DNA of 64,000 nt from CAZPDM01 sp964585305 (GTDB lineage Bacteria; Planctomycetota; Uabimicrobiia; Uabimicrobiales; JABWCH01). Positions 35,610 through 45,560 of the stretch are shown here, piece after piece (the first letter of the stretch is position 1; each line of letters begins with the position of its first letter). The notes beneath the pieces were generated by a model, which did no database searches, was not told where the DNA came from, and saw nothing but the letters and a program-made list of their open reading frames with translations. A program made the translations under genes and the position numbers. Location of the stretch: assembly GCA_964585305.1 (NCBI GenBank), contig CAZPDM010000003.1, positions 26,873-90,872 on the forward strand, read 5' to 3'.

Positions 35610-36404
35610 CTAATTATTCCGACGATAATTTGTATTATCTTTCTGAGGAAATTTAGCTTTTTCTAATAAATTAGAGAAAAAAGCATTTCCATTTTCTAAC
35701 GAATTTGTCCGTGCAAGACGTAATTGAACTTCCATAATAAGTTTATTTTGATAATACATATCCGTTTGTGTAGGTAAGTACATATCTTTGTACCATTCAT
35801 GTTGTTTAAATTTAACCATGAAAGTATCCCTACCATTCTTATTATTTTTAAGAGCAAATTGCGCACCTAATAAGGTATAGGTCTTATCTGAAATAAATAG
35901 TAAAATTTTTTCGCCTTGTCCATCTTTAGGAGTCTGAGAAATAATATGAACACCAAACTCATCTTTTTTCTGATATTTAACATATCCTAAAATAGAATCA
36001 TCTGCTAATAAGTTTGTCAAAACCATCATTCTGATAAATCGTAAACTTTCTTGAATTCGATCGATTGCATCCTGTTCTTGAGTTACTTCCAGCTTATTAT
36101 CTTTATTAAGTTGGCGAACAATTTCACCATCCCATCCCATAATTACTGGAGGGTTAACATCAGAATACATTTCTACACGAAGTTTATTAGGTTTCCGATA
36201 GTATTCATGCATAGTTACTTCAAATTTTCCATCATCAGCGTAATATACCATATCCATTTTAGCATAAATATCTCGTATATCATAAAACTTCTTCCAACCA
36301 CCATGTTGTTCAATACATTGCTTTATAATATTTTGAGGATCATAAGTTTGCGCCCAAACAAAACCTATCAACATAATAAGACAAAGTATAATATATTTTT
36401 TCAT
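35610..36404 (-). CDS. Secreted LolA-like / outer-membrane-lipoprotein-sorting-like protein
   Basis: 264 residues with a signal peptide (cleavage after VWAQ). DPQNIIKQCIEQHGGWKKFYDIRDIYAKMDMVYY resembles the start of the LolA/LppX lipoprotein-carrier fold found in proteins of unknown function (helix, then curved beta-sheet; RKPNKLRVEMY follows). There is no lipobox cysteine. It may act in the periplasm on lipids or lipoproteins. Family assignment rests on fold-level features only. GGGAG precedes the ATG. Confidence 0.5.
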   Translation of the reverse strand: MKKYIILCLIMLIGFVWAQTYDPQNIIKQCIEQHGGWKKFYDIRDIYAKMDMVYYADDGKFEVTMHEYYRKPNKLRVEMYSDVNPPVIMGWDGEIVRQLNKDNKLEVTQEQDAIDRIQESLRFIRMMVLTNLLADDSILGYVKYQKKDEFGVHIISQTPKDGQGEKILLFISDKTYTLLGAQFALKNNKNGRDTFMVKFKQHEWYKDMYLPTQTDMYYQNKLIMEVQLRLARTNSLENGNAFFSNLLEKAKFPQKDNTNYRRNN

Positions 36405-36445
36405 TTTTTTTCTCCCAAGCTAAAATTACAATAATATATTTTTTT

Positions 36446-36475
36446 ATTCCTACGTGCTTAGAACCACGTAGGAAT
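36446..36475. other. 11-bp hairpin between two minus-strand genes
   Basis: ATTCCTACGTG (36446-36456) pairs exactly with CACGTAGGAAT (36465-36475). On the minus strand A rather than U follows, so it is a poor terminator there. It could stabilise or separate the two mRNAs. Confidence 0.5.
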
Positions 36476-36484
36476 TTTGTTTAA

Positions 36485-37648
36485 CTACTGTTGTTCTACT
36501 ACATCTAAATCTATACAGTTGCTTACAACTTTACCATACCAAGCTGATTTTCCAATGCTACTACCAGAATATTTCCAAGGCAAATCATATTCAACATATA
36601 TTCTATATTTTCCCAAAGATAATTTGCAATATTGTTGCAGATTTAATGGAGGAAATAAACAATAATCATTTCCAGGTAATTTTAAAAAATGTGCTTTATC
36701 TAAATCAGGAACGCTATTTTTTCTTGGGTATTCAATTGCAATCAAATTCCCTTGAGCATCTATAATATGAAATAAAAGGAAGTAATGAACTTGCTCAGAA
36801 TTATGATAAATTTCAATATCTTTATCTATAATATTTTGTAAAACAATATTAAGCATTACTGGTTTTTGTAATGCAATCTTTTCTTCTGTTTGAATAACAA
36901 GTTGAATACCATTTACAGCTTGTCCTGCAACTTCATCAAAACGACTGCCAACAGAAGTAATTGCTTTAATTTCTTTTAATGTTTGAGAACGTAGCCCTAT
37001 TGCAGCATCATAAGAATTTAGCAATTGAAATGTATCATTAAATCGTTTGATAAAAAAAATATAAGAAAGATTTTCAAATAAAAATATCGTAGGAGGTTGA
37101 GAATTAGGAATGCGAATATAATTAACCAAAAATTTTTCAGGCAATTTTCCTTTCAAATTTTCCATAACTTGGCATTCGGCAGCAACCTCTATTTTTTCTT
37201 CTGTAGAAATTTCTTTAACACTATTCACTGAAGCTACAACAACATAATGTGACTCAGAAATTCGCATCTTTGTAGCTTCTTTACGAACACGAGTCATTAA
37301 AAAAATATCATTTTTGATAAAAGAATATTCTGAAAATGCTATAAAAGCAGTTTCTTTTCGTTTTAGAAAGCAAATATAACTTAGCTCGGAATCAAAAGTT
37401 TTTCCTTTTATATCAGAAAGAATTACTTTTTTAATATGCTGTTGAGAGCCTAAAATTACTTCCTCTACTTTAATATATTTGTTTTCTACAATTGTTCCAG
37501 AAACAATTAAATCCGACTCTTGAATCAATTTTTCCAAATCTTCTTGTTTTAATTCCCAATATTTTTTATCAGCATTTTTAGGTTGGCTAAATGCGAAAGG
37601 AATAACTAGAAAAAATATGCTTATTATCAAAATAGTATTTTTGAGCAT
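36485..37648 (-). CDS. Secreted protein of unknown family
   Basis: 387 residues with a signal peptide (cleavage after FAFSQ). The N-terminal half (LIQESDLIVSGTIVENKYIKVEEVILG, about 40-70) recalls secreted proteins that follow an OB-like or SpoOM-like strand pattern without a known family. From about residue 275 an Ig-like strand array (KPVMLNIVLQNIIDKDIEIYHNS) resembles a BsuPI-type domain. I cannot assign a function. AAAGGAG precedes the ATG. No cysteine pair or catalytic motif is obvious. Confidence 0.6.
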   Translation of the reverse strand: MLKNTILIISIFFLVIPFAFSQPKNADKKYWELKQEDLEKLIQESDLIVSGTIVENKYIKVEEVILGSQQHIKKVILSDIKGKTFDSELSYICFLKRKETAFIAFSEYSFIKNDIFLMTRVRKEATKMRISESHYVVVASVNSVKEISTEEKIEVAAECQVMENLKGKLPEKFLVNYIRIPNSQPPTIFLFENLSYIFFIKRFNDTFQLLNSYDAAIGLRSQTLKEIKAITSVGSRFDEVAGQAVNGIQLVIQTEEKIALQKPVMLNIVLQNIIDKDIEIYHNSEQVHYFLLFHIIDAQGNLIAIEYPRKNSVPDLDKAHFLKLPGNDYCLFPPLNLQQYCKLSLGKYRIYVEYDLPWKYSGSSIGKSAWYGKVVSNCIDLDVVEQQ

Positions 37649-37753
37649 GAATTACTCCTTTGGAAAAATCATAACTATTATTTTTTACTCAAACAACTAA
37701 AGCTATCTTTAAGTATGCAATATTTTTACTTCTTTTTCTTATTTTTTTCTTTT

Positions 37754-38665
37754 TTAGTGAACTTTAATTGCATCGTGTAAAAAATCGCCAATTTGATCCA
37801 CAGCTTGTTTTGCTTCCGGAAGGAAATAAGAAAAAAATTGCCAGACATGTACCATCTTAGGCCAAACTTGCAATTGGCAAGAAACACCATATTTCTCACA
37901 ACGTTCTGCCAATCGCCTGGAATCATCTAACAAAACTTCCGAATCTCCCACTTGAATCAAAAGTGGAGGAAGATTACTTAAATCTGCATAGAGAGGCGAT
38001 GCAAGAGGATTTCTTAAATCCCCATCCTTTCCTACATACCTTCGAGCAAACCATGACAAATCTTTGCTACAAAGTAAAGGATCTTCTTGGGCTTTTGTAA
38101 CAACAGATTCCCCAGTTCCTAATAAATCTGTCCAAGGGGACATGCAAACTCCAGCTTTAGGCAACGGAACACCTGCATCTCTTAAAGCAACCATTGTCGC
38201 AATAGCCAATCCCCCACCAGCAGAATCTCCTACGATAGCAATTTGTTGAGGAGAAATACCTTGTTCTAGCATCCAACGATATGCAAAAACTGCATCATCT
38301 ACCGCAGTAGGAAAGCAATTTTCTGGAGCAAGACGATATTCTAAAATTAAAGACTTTGCTTGTGCCGCACGTGAAATTCGAGAAGATAAATCGCGATGTG
38401 TTTTAATAGACCCAAGGCAATAACCACCACCATGCAAATATAAAATATATATCTGTGGTGTTGTTCCTCGTATTTGGTTCCATTCTGCCAAGACATTTCC
38501 AAGATCGACAGAAGTTAGTTCAACATCTTGGGGAATTTCAATCATCGAAACAAAAGTTTCCATATTCGATCGAAGTTCTTCTATACCATAATGCCTCAAT
38601 TCACTCCAAAATCTTCGCCATCGGATCATCAATTTTAGCACCATAGTATTTAACTGAGAAAACAT
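37754..38665 (-). CDS. Alpha/beta hydrolase of the hormone-sensitive-lipase family
   Basis: 303 residues from ATG 38665, which has AAAGG eight bases upstream; the frame extends further without a site. LHGGGYCLGS is the HGGG oxyanion loop, GDSAGGG holds the nucleophilic serine, and the late ..DSEVLLDDSRR and KMVHVWQFF give the acid and histidine. These esterases hydrolyse short acyl esters. No signal peptide. Substrate unknown. It lies 56 bases after the PKD-domain gene on the minus strand. Confidence 0.9.
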   Translation of the reverse strand: MFSQLNTMVLKLMIRWRRFWSELRHYGIEELRSNMETFVSMIEIPQDVELTSVDLGNVLAEWNQIRGTTPQIYILYLHGGGYCLGSIKTHRDLSSRISRAAQAKSLILEYRLAPENCFPTAVDDAVFAYRWMLEQGISPQQIAIVGDSAGGGLAIATMVALRDAGVPLPKAGVCMSPWTDLLGTGESVVTKAQEDPLLCSKDLSWFARRYVGKDGDLRNPLASPLYADLSNLPPLLIQVGDSEVLLDDSRRLAERCEKYGVSCQLQVWPKMVHVWQFFSYFLPEAKQAVDQIGDFLHDAIKVH

Positions 38666-38721
38666 GAAATTACCTTTCGAGATATTGATAGGGAACATCA
38701 ACACTTGACGTTCCCCCCTTT

Positions 38722-39555
38722 TTATTTTTGAATGACTTCCCTTTGATTTCCTTCTCCAATCAAAGTTATGTTTCTAACTTTTGAATCCAGATAAATATCC
38801 TTTATTTTAGATAAATTATGAGAGATCTCTTCCCAATTTCCATTTTTCTTATATAAGAAAGCAGATTTTTCTCCAGCAACACAAACTTGAAAATCGTTTG
38901 TTCGAACTATGTGCAAATTTTCTTTGGTTGGGCTTAGAACTATTTGCCAAGATTTTCCATCATAAAACAAAATTGTTCCTTTTTCTCCAACAACCCAAAT
39001 ATCTTGAGAAGAACATCCCGATACAGCTGATAAATTTTCAAAAGTAGGCGATTCCATTTCCTGCCAACTTTGTCCATCATAATGTAAAATTTTTCCAGAA
39101 CTGCCAACAGCTATGGCAAAATATGGCAAAGTTATCCAAACTGAAGAAAGGTATTCTAAATTTTTTGCACTTATTTCAATAGTTTTGGAATCTGACCAAG
39201 AAGAGGTAATAGAACCTTTTTGAGCTTGTGCAGATACCTTATATTTGTTTTCTTTTGTATAAGTATGGCTTGCTTTTCCTTCAGCACTCCATCCGGAAAT
39301 TGTACCATCGCCAAAATCAATACGATATTCAATCGTACCATCATCACGAGATGCTCCTCCTGTAGTGAAAGTTACATTTTCACCTACACGAGCTTGACTT
39401 GGTCCTGCAGGTGTAGTAGGAGTAGAAATCTCATCGTCATCGTCATCATCACTCACACTACACTTAAAAGAACCTAGATTTAAAATAGATAATATGATCA
39501 ATACTAATATCAAACCCCAACGATGTTGGATAAAAATACATAATTTTTTGGGCAT
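38722..39555 (-). CDS. Membrane-anchored or secreted protein with PKD-like domain and short beta-propeller repeats
   Basis: 277 residues from ATG 39555 (AAGGAAA upstream). After a membrane segment (about 13-30, IILSILNLGSFKCS, perhaps a lipoprotein-like Cys), an acid run DDDDDD and Pro/Thr linker, a PKD-like sandwich (GENVTFTTG ... YRIDFGDGTISGW ... ASHTYTKENKYKVSAQA, about 58-130) binds ligands or polymers in other proteins. The rest has short blades (AIAVGSSGKILHYDGQSWQEM and DIWVVGEKGTILFYDGKSWQIV), a partial propeller of two to four blades. Likely located on the cell surface. Confidence 0.65.
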   Translation of the reverse strand: MPKKLCIFIQHRWGLILVLIILSILNLGSFKCSVSDDDDDDEISTPTTPAGPSQARVGENVTFTTGGASRDDGTIEYRIDFGDGTISGWSAEGKASHTYTKENKYKVSAQAQKGSITSSWSDSKTIEISAKNLEYLSSVWITLPYFAIAVGSSGKILHYDGQSWQEMESPTFENLSAVSGCSSQDIWVVGEKGTILFYDGKSWQIVLSPTKENLHIVRTNDFQVCVAGEKSAFLYKKNGNWEEISHNLSKIKDIYLDSKVRNITLIGEGNQREVIQK

Positions 39556-39867
39556 ATTTTTTTCCTTTTTAGGAAACATAGATACGACAAACATTCTCCT
39601 AATGTATTATTTTATCATAAAAACTTTTTTTTGCAAATCTTTATAAGATAAAAAATGCGATGATGCTTATTTTTCTTAGCAAAATTATATAAAAAATATT
39701 TAATTCACAACTTGAGTTTGATATAATGAGCTGTTCATTTTTCTTCTCTCAAATTCTAAAAATTTTTAAAATCAAGTTTTTCTAATAAGTAGTACAAATT
39801 ATTAAAAACTATAGTTGATTTTTCCCACCTAACTTTTCCGCCCTCTATATTTTACGAGAAAAAAATC
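39556..39867 (+). other. AT-rich divergent spacer
   Basis: No gene. A TATAAT at 39722-39727 has no convincing -35, and I see no strong hairpin. It separates the minus-strand PKD gene from the plus-strand antiporter and must hold their promoters. Confidence 0.4.
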
Positions 39868-42030
39868 ATGACAAATGCACAAACTATTTTACTAACTTTC
39901 TCTTTTTCTATTGTTATTGGTATAATTTTAGTACTTATATCATCTCGATTAAGAATTCCAGCCATCTTGTTATTATTGCTGGGTGGAATATCATTAGGGC
40001 CTTATGGTTGCCAAATCATCAATCCACAATCTTTAGGAAAAGATGGATTAAAAACAATTGTAGCACTTGCAATCGGACTTATCTTATTTGAAGGTGCTTT
40101 AACATTGGAAATGAGAGATTATAAAAAAATCTCGAGGGAAATCAAAGGATTACTAAGTATAGGTGTTGTGGTAACATGGTTGGCAACAAGTTTAGCAATA
40201 TTTTTACTTTTTCCAGATTTTTCAATTTCTTTATGTCTTATGGCAAGTAGCTTAGTTATTGTTACTGGCCCTACAGTAATAGGCCCACTTTTAAAAAGAA
40301 TTCATATCAAAAAAGAACTTACTCATATTTTACATTGGGAATCTATACTTATTGATCCAATTGGTGTATTTATTGCGTTACTTTGCTATGAAATAATTAG
40401 TGTTGATACGCTTCTTGCATTTTGGCACTTAACATATCGGATTATAGCAGGAATTTTAGTTGGTTATTCTATAGGTTGGGCAGTTTCTTATATTATCAAC
40501 AAAAATTGGATACCTCAAGATCGTTTGCAACAAGCTGTATTAGGATGCGGAATTGCGATATTTGCTATCTCTGATGCTATTATGGAAGAAAGTGGGCTAC
40601 TTAGCGTAATTGTTGCAGGCCTAGTCTTAAACTATTATAGCAATCGCGCAATGCAGTATGTTCGGACATATAAAGCACAACTTATTGAAATTTTGATTGG
40701 GCTTCTCTTCATGCTTTTAGGAGCAAATTTAAATATCCAAAATTTCTTAAGTTATGGTTGGAATCTTGCTATTTTAGTTGCAATAGTAATGTGGGTAGTC
40801 CGTCCTTTAAATATATTCATTTCAACCTATCATTCAAAACTTTCTTTACGTGATAAATTATTTCTTTGTTGGATCGCACCACGTGGTATTGTTGCCGCAT
40901 CTATGGCAACTTTAACATCTATTACTTTGGCTTCCAGTTTAGGAAAATCTGCACAATTTTTAGAAACCTTTACTTTTTCCATTATTGCTGGCACTGTAAT
41001 AATCCAAGCATCCACATCGTATTTTGTTGCGAAAATATTAGACACACTTGCACCACCTGCAACAGGATGGTTAATTGTTGGTGCTCACAAACTTGGCCAA
41101 GGAATCTCACAGTTCATTCAAAAAAATAATCAAACAGCAATTCTATTAGATACAGATAACGAAGAAATTACAGATGCTCAAAGTAAAGGACTAACAGGAA
41201 TTTGTGGGAATGCTTTAAATTTACAAATTGAAGAATATCCAGAACTCTACGAAGTAGGCAATGTTTTAGCAATTACTCCCAATAGTGCTTTAAACGAATT
41301 AATTTGCCAATATTGGTATACTCAATTGCCAGGAGTATTTTTATATGCCTGGAAAAACCCTAAAAGTGTAACTTCTAGCAGCCGAGTATTTATTAGTACC
41401 ACCGTTTGGAATAATATAGATATTCGGACACTTATTGATCAACAAGAACTTTGGATCAAAATAAGCGAACAAACATATTCCAGCCAAGCACCTCACCCTG
41501 ATCGAGTTTTATTTTATAGCCAAGGAAATAAAATCCTGCCATTTTTGCCATCCACTGTTCGAGGAAATTGTACAGTTTTAGAATACAATTTAAAAAGTCC
41601 TACTATCTACGATTTGCGAACATCCTGGATTATTTTTTATGAAAAACCTTGCGAAATTAAAGAAGCGATCACACAATTGCTTAAATGTTTGACACAAAGT
41701 ATTCCTAAATTACCCAATAAAGAATTAGTCGACTTCTTCTATAAACAAGAACAAAACCAAGAAGGTTTAGTAGGAGATGATATTGCTTTTTTCCATACTT
41801 ATACATATAATATAGAAAAACCAATTGTCGCTATTGCAAGATTTTTGCAACCAAATTTAATTTTAGGGCAATCTATACATACAATATTTATCATCATCAG
41901 CCCACATAATTCCCCTCAGCAACATTTGTCAACAATTTCCTCCATTTCACAATTTTTAAGCGATTCAGAAAATTTAAAAAAATGGAAATCCAGTAAATCT
42001 GGGTTGGAACTTATTGAATTGTTAAGCTAA
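39868..42030 (+). CDS. CPA1-type cation/proton antiporter with C-terminal TrkA-N/RCK-like domain
   Basis: 720 residues. About 12 membrane helices match the CPA family: LLLLGGISLGPYG, GLILFEGALTL, IVTGPTVIGPLLKRI, the ESILIDPIG motif near residue 158 and RGIVAASMATL. A Rossmann-type RCK/TrkA-N domain starts about residue 395 (GWLIVGAHKLGQGISQFI, ILLDTDNEEI, GICGNAL), which would bind NAD or a cyclic nucleotide and gate transport. The end (about 540-720) is unassigned. A Ca2+-ATPase gene follows after 22 bases, so both likely serve ion homeostasis in one operon. Confidence 0.85.
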   Translation: MTNAQTILLTFSFSIVIGIILVLISSRLRIPAILLLLLGGISLGPYGCQIINPQSLGKDGLKTIVALAIGLILFEGALTLEMRDYKKISREIKGLLSIGVVVTWLATSLAIFLLFPDFSISLCLMASSLVIVTGPTVIGPLLKRIHIKKELTHILHWESILIDPIGVFIALLCYEIISVDTLLAFWHLTYRIIAGILVGYSIGWAVSYIINKNWIPQDRLQQAVLGCGIAIFAISDAIMEESGLLSVIVAGLVLNYYSNRAMQYVRTYKAQLIEILIGLLFMLLGANLNIQNFLSYGWNLAILVAIVMWVVRPLNIFISTYHSKLSLRDKLFLCWIAPRGIVAASMATLTSITLASSLGKSAQFLETFTFSIIAGTVIIQASTSYFVAKILDTLAPPATGWLIVGAHKLGQGISQFIQKNNQTAILLDTDNEEITDAQSKGLTGICGNALNLQIEEYPELYEVGNVLAITPNSALNELICQYWYTQLPGVFLYAWKNPKSVTSSSRVFISTTVWNNIDIRTLIDQQELWIKISEQTYSSQAPHPDRVLFYSQGNKILPFLPSTVRGNCTVLEYNLKSPTIYDLRTSWIIFYEKPCEIKEAITQLLKCLTQSIPKLPNKELVDFFYKQEQNQEGLVGDDIAFFHTYTYNIEKPIVAIARFLQPNLILGQSIHTIFIIISPHNSPQQHLSTISSISQFLSDSENLKKWKSSKSGLELIELLS

Positions 42031-42052
42031 CAAAAAAGAAAGAAGGTTTTTC

Positions 42053-44974
42053 ATGGAAAATTTTCCTTTTAAAGGACTAACTTCTGAAGAGGTAGCTGCA
42101 AGCCGAAAAAAATACGGCTCAAATATACTTACTCCGCCATCTCGAGATCCCTGGTGGAAATTATTCTTAGAAAAATTTGACGATCCCATTATTCGTATTT
42201 TAATGATTGCAGCAATCATCGCTATTGGGATTGGTATTTTTGATGGAAAATATTTTGAAGGCATTGGGATTATCATTGCCATTTTATTAGCAACAACATT
42301 AGCTTTTGCTAATGAATACAAGGCAAATGCAGAATTTGATATTTTAAATAAAGTACAAGATAAAGATCCTATTAAAACTCTTCGCGACGGCGAAATTAAA
42401 ATGATTGCTAAACAAGATCTAGTTGTTGGCGATATTATATTTCTGGAAATGGGAGAGGAAATCCCAGCAGACAGCGAAGTTTTAGAAGCTATTTCGCTCC
42501 AAGTTAATGAATCACGATTGACAGGAGAATCTCTTCCTGCACAAAAAAGTGCGAATGTAACGGCTGATGCAGCACATAAAGAAACTGCATATCCAGCAAA
42601 TGTTCTCATGCGTGGAACAACAATTGTGGAAGGCCGAGCTACTGCACAAATCAAAGCTGTCGGCGACCGTTCTGAAATCGGTAAAACTGCTCGGGCAGCA
42701 GCAGAAGAAACTGATGACGAAACACCACTTAATATTCAACTGGAAAAATTAAGTAAGGTTATTGGAGTTGTTGGCTTTGCTGCGGCAGCATTTTTGTTTA
42801 TATCTCTTATTTCTTATGAATTTCTTACTGGACGCATTGAAGTTAACATTACACAATTATACTTTCTTAAAGTATTATTTCTAAGTCTAGTCATTACACT
42901 TTTTCCAATCTGGATGCCTATACTTCAAGATGCTTCAGAGCTTATTCGTGGACCCAATAAATTCAGCCAACTCTTAGATGGTATTGGCATAAAAAAATGG
43001 ATTATTGCTTTCGTCGGCGGTTTATTGGTATTTGCTCTAGGTATTGCAATGGGATATGCAACCGGCCATTTCCCTTTAAATCCCAAAGAATGGCTTTCTT
43101 TAATCGTTGCAGAAACTATTCTCAAATACTTTATGGTTGCTGTTACTGTTATTGTTGTTGCTGTACCAGAAGGTTTGGCAATGAGCGTAACATTAAGTTT
43201 GGCCTACAGCATGAGAAAAATGATCGCCAGCAATGTTCTTGTAAGAAGGATGCACGCCTGCGAAACAATTGGCGCAGCAACAGTTATATGTACAGATAAA
43301 ACTGGAACGCTGACTATGAATGAAATGCGCGTTCAACAGGCAGAATTACCCGGAACAACATTGCCGTTTAAAGAAAAAAATATTACTTCACAAGATATTC
43401 TAGTTTTGGAAAATATGTGCGCAAATTCTTCAGCTCATTTGGGAAAAGACAGCACAGGCAAATTAAATTATATTGGAAATCCCACAGAAGGCGCGATTTT
43501 ATTATGGTTGCAATCTCAAAATATTTCTTATATGGCTTATCGTACTCAATTTAAAGTCAGCAACCAACTTCCTTTTCACACAGAACGAAAATATATGGGA
43601 ACTCTTGGTATTGGTAATAATGGGAAGAAAATATTACATATTAAAGGCGCACCTGAAATTGTCTTTACCCTTTGCAACTCTATTTTAAATAAGTCAGGAA
43701 AGCAATCCATTTCTGATAGACAAAAAATATTAAAAAACCTGGAACAGTACCAAAATCGCGGTATGAGAACACTAGGTTTTGCCTATCGTGAAATAGAAAA
43801 AGATGAAAATACACAAGATTTAGAAAAATTAGCCACAGATTTGATCTGGCTAGGATTTGTTGCCATTGCAGACGAATTGCGTCCGGAAACTCCAGAAGTT
43901 ATTGGTTCTTGTAGAAAAGCTGGCATAAAAGTAAAAGTAGTTACCGGCGATAATCCTCTTACTGCCCGCGAAATTTCTCGTAAAATTGGTCTTTGGGATG
44001 ACAATGATAAAAACGATATGTATCTTACTGGCCCAGAATTTGGCGCGCTTTCTGATGAAGAAGCTGGAAAAGCGGCTGAAAAAGTTAAAGTTCTTTCTCG
44101 CGCTCGTCCTATGGATAAGATGAGACTTGTTCGATTGCTCAAAGAACAATCCGAAGTTGTTGCTGTTACTGGAGACGGAACAAATGATGCACCTGCTCTT
44201 AACCATGCTAACGTTGGTTTAGCAATGGGAAAAACAGGAACCTCTGTTGCTAAAGAAGCCAGCGATATTATTATTCTTGATGATTCTTTCCGAAGTATTG
44301 TTAATGGTGTAATGTGGGGACGCTCTCTTTATCTCAACATTCAAAAATTTGTCCTTTTCCAATTAACAATCAATGTTCTTGCAGTTGGCATCGTTCTCAT
44401 CGGCCCATTCATTGGTATTGAGCTGCCACTTACTGTTGTACAAATGCTTTGGGTCAATCTTATTATGGACACCTTTGCAGCTTTAGCTTTAGCCACCGAA
44501 CCTCCACAAGCCAGTGTAATGAACCATCCACCACGTAGTCCCAAATCTTTTATTATTACTCCAACTATGGCCTGGAGCATCTTTATTCCAGCTTTTATAT
44601 TTATGGGCATTTTAGTTACTATTCTAAAAATGCTAGGAATTTCTCATTCAGATTCTGCCAGCCAAGAACTTACCATTTTCTTCACATTGTTTGTCTTGCT
44701 ACAATTTTGGAACTTATTCAATGCCAAAGCATTTGGCCGCAACGAATCTGCTTTAAGTAAAATTACAGAAAACCATTCCTTTTTACTCATTGCAAGTTGC
44801 ATTTTAATTGGCCAATTTCTTATTGTACAATTTGGCGGCCAAATTTTCCGCACCACACCACTAGATATGAAAACCTGGCTCATTCTATTTGTAAGCAGTT
44901 CTATTGTTTTATGGGTAGGAGAAATCATCCGATTTATTCTACGTATTAAAGAACGTCGAGCTATGACAAAATAG
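42053..44974 (+). CDS. PMCA-type calcium-transporting P-type ATPase with extra membrane segments
   Basis: 973 residues, longer than the 850-900 usual for bacterial members. DKTGTLTMNEM (phosphorylated Asp, about 418), LTGESLPA (actuator), VAVPEGLAMSVTLS (M4) and VTGDGTNDAPALNHA (hinge) are intact, so the pump should be active. MLWVNLIMDTFAALALATEPP is typical of the PMCA branch. Between M3 (about 235-262) and M4 (about 367-390) lie about 90-100 residues with two extra hydrophobic stretches (VLFLSLVITLFPIWMP and IIAFVGGLLVFALGIAM). A site for calcium efflux from the cytoplasm is likely. A ribosome site AAGAAGG precedes the ATG. Confidence 0.9.
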   Translation: MENFPFKGLTSEEVAASRKKYGSNILTPPSRDPWWKLFLEKFDDPIIRILMIAAIIAIGIGIFDGKYFEGIGIIIAILLATTLAFANEYKANAEFDILNKVQDKDPIKTLRDGEIKMIAKQDLVVGDIIFLEMGEEIPADSEVLEAISLQVNESRLTGESLPAQKSANVTADAAHKETAYPANVLMRGTTIVEGRATAQIKAVGDRSEIGKTARAAAEETDDETPLNIQLEKLSKVIGVVGFAAAAFLFISLISYEFLTGRIEVNITQLYFLKVLFLSLVITLFPIWMPILQDASELIRGPNKFSQLLDGIGIKKWIIAFVGGLLVFALGIAMGYATGHFPLNPKEWLSLIVAETILKYFMVAVTVIVVAVPEGLAMSVTLSLAYSMRKMIASNVLVRRMHACETIGAATVICTDKTGTLTMNEMRVQQAELPGTTLPFKEKNITSQDILVLENMCANSSAHLGKDSTGKLNYIGNPTEGAILLWLQSQNISYMAYRTQFKVSNQLPFHTERKYMGTLGIGNNGKKILHIKGAPEIVFTLCNSILNKSGKQSISDRQKILKNLEQYQNRGMRTLGFAYREIEKDENTQDLEKLATDLIWLGFVAIADELRPETPEVIGSCRKAGIKVKVVTGDNPLTAREISRKIGLWDDNDKNDMYLTGPEFGALSDEEAGKAAEKVKVLSRARPMDKMRLVRLLKEQSEVVAVTGDGTNDAPALNHANVGLAMGKTGTSVAKEASDIIILDDSFRSIVNGVMWGRSLYLNIQKFVLFQLTINVLAVGIVLIGPFIGIELPLTVVQMLWVNLIMDTFAALALATEPPQASVMNHPPRSPKSFIITPTMAWSIFIPAFIFMGILVTILKMLGISHSDSASQELTIFFTLFVLLQFWNLFNAKAFGRNESALSKITENHSFLLIASCILIGQFLIVQFGGQIFRTTPLDMKTWLILFVSSSIVLWVGEIIRFILRIKERRAMTK

Positions 44975-44978
44975 ATAA

Positions 44979-45021
44979 TTAACAAAAAAATCCCTGACAA
45001 TGTTAGGGATTTTTTTGTTAA
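44979..45021. terminator. Bidirectional terminator
   Basis: TTAACAAAAAAATCCCT (44979-44995) and its complement (45005-45021) form a 17-bp stem with a short loop and A7/T7 in the arms. It separates convergent genes. Confidence 0.8.
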
Positions 45022-45022
45022 G

Positions 45023-45457
45023 CTAAAAATTAGAATAGTGCATAATACCATCTTTTTCATAGCTGAATTTTAAACCAGAAAACTCTGCTATCTTTATAGA
45101 AGAAATATTCCCAACTTTTATTTCTGCACGTATCGGACCTTGTATTTGCTTGGCTAACAAGGCGACCATTTCTTTTCCAAAACCCTTTCCACGCGCTTCC
45201 GGAGCAATTGTCCAGGATAATTCAGTTACACCATTTTCTTCTAAATCTGCTCGTACTGTTCCAATAGGTAATCCTTCTACTTCAGCAATAAATAACCTAC
45301 GATTGGAATTTTCCAGAAGTTTTTTTAACCACAGGAAATGATCTTCCAAGGTTATTTCTTGTGTATTATGGCTTGCCAATCGAGTAACAGGATCATTTCG
45401 CCACTGCAATAATAAAGACGCGTCCTGCAAAGTTACAGGCCGCAAATTCATGTTCAT
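45023..45457 (-). CDS. GNAT-family N-acetyltransferase
   Basis: 144 residues. NLRPVTLQDASLLLQWRNDP is the RimI-like N-terminal strand-helix of the PseH/RimJ-type group; SWTIAPEARGKGFGKEMV contains the acetyl-CoA loop RGKGFG (about 86-91). It transfers an acetyl group from acetyl-CoA to an amine; the acceptor could be an amino sugar, peptide or small molecule. AAGGAG precedes the ATG. Its transcript seems separate from the TPR gene above because a terminator hairpin lies between. Confidence 0.85.
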   Translation of the reverse strand: MNMNLRPVTLQDASLLLQWRNDPVTRLASHNTQEITLEDHFLWLKKLLENSNRRLFIAEVEGLPIGTVRADLEENGVTELSWTIAPEARGKGFGKEMVALLAKQIQGPIRAEIKVGNISSIKIAEFSGLKFSYEKDGIMHYSNF

Positions 45458-45471
45458 AGAAACTCCTTATT

Positions 45472-45519
45472 AAAAAAACAGTTGTTTCATTTTGCCAAGC
45501 AAAGAAGAAACAACTGTTT
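45472..45519 (-). terminator. Intrinsic terminator after the TPR gene
   Basis: Read on the minus strand: AAACAGTTGTTTC (45519-45507) pairs with GAAACAACTGTTT (45489-45477) and runs into T7. It is just upstream of the acetyltransferase gene. Confidence 0.75.
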
Positions 45520-45560
45520 AATATTATTTGAAAATCATATTGCACAAAAATTAGGAAACG

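Noticed and set aside
42997..43299. Cys/Arg-rich plus-strand frame inside the Ca2+-ATPase gene
   Set aside because: It is a shifted reading of the pump's coding sequence with no ribosome site.
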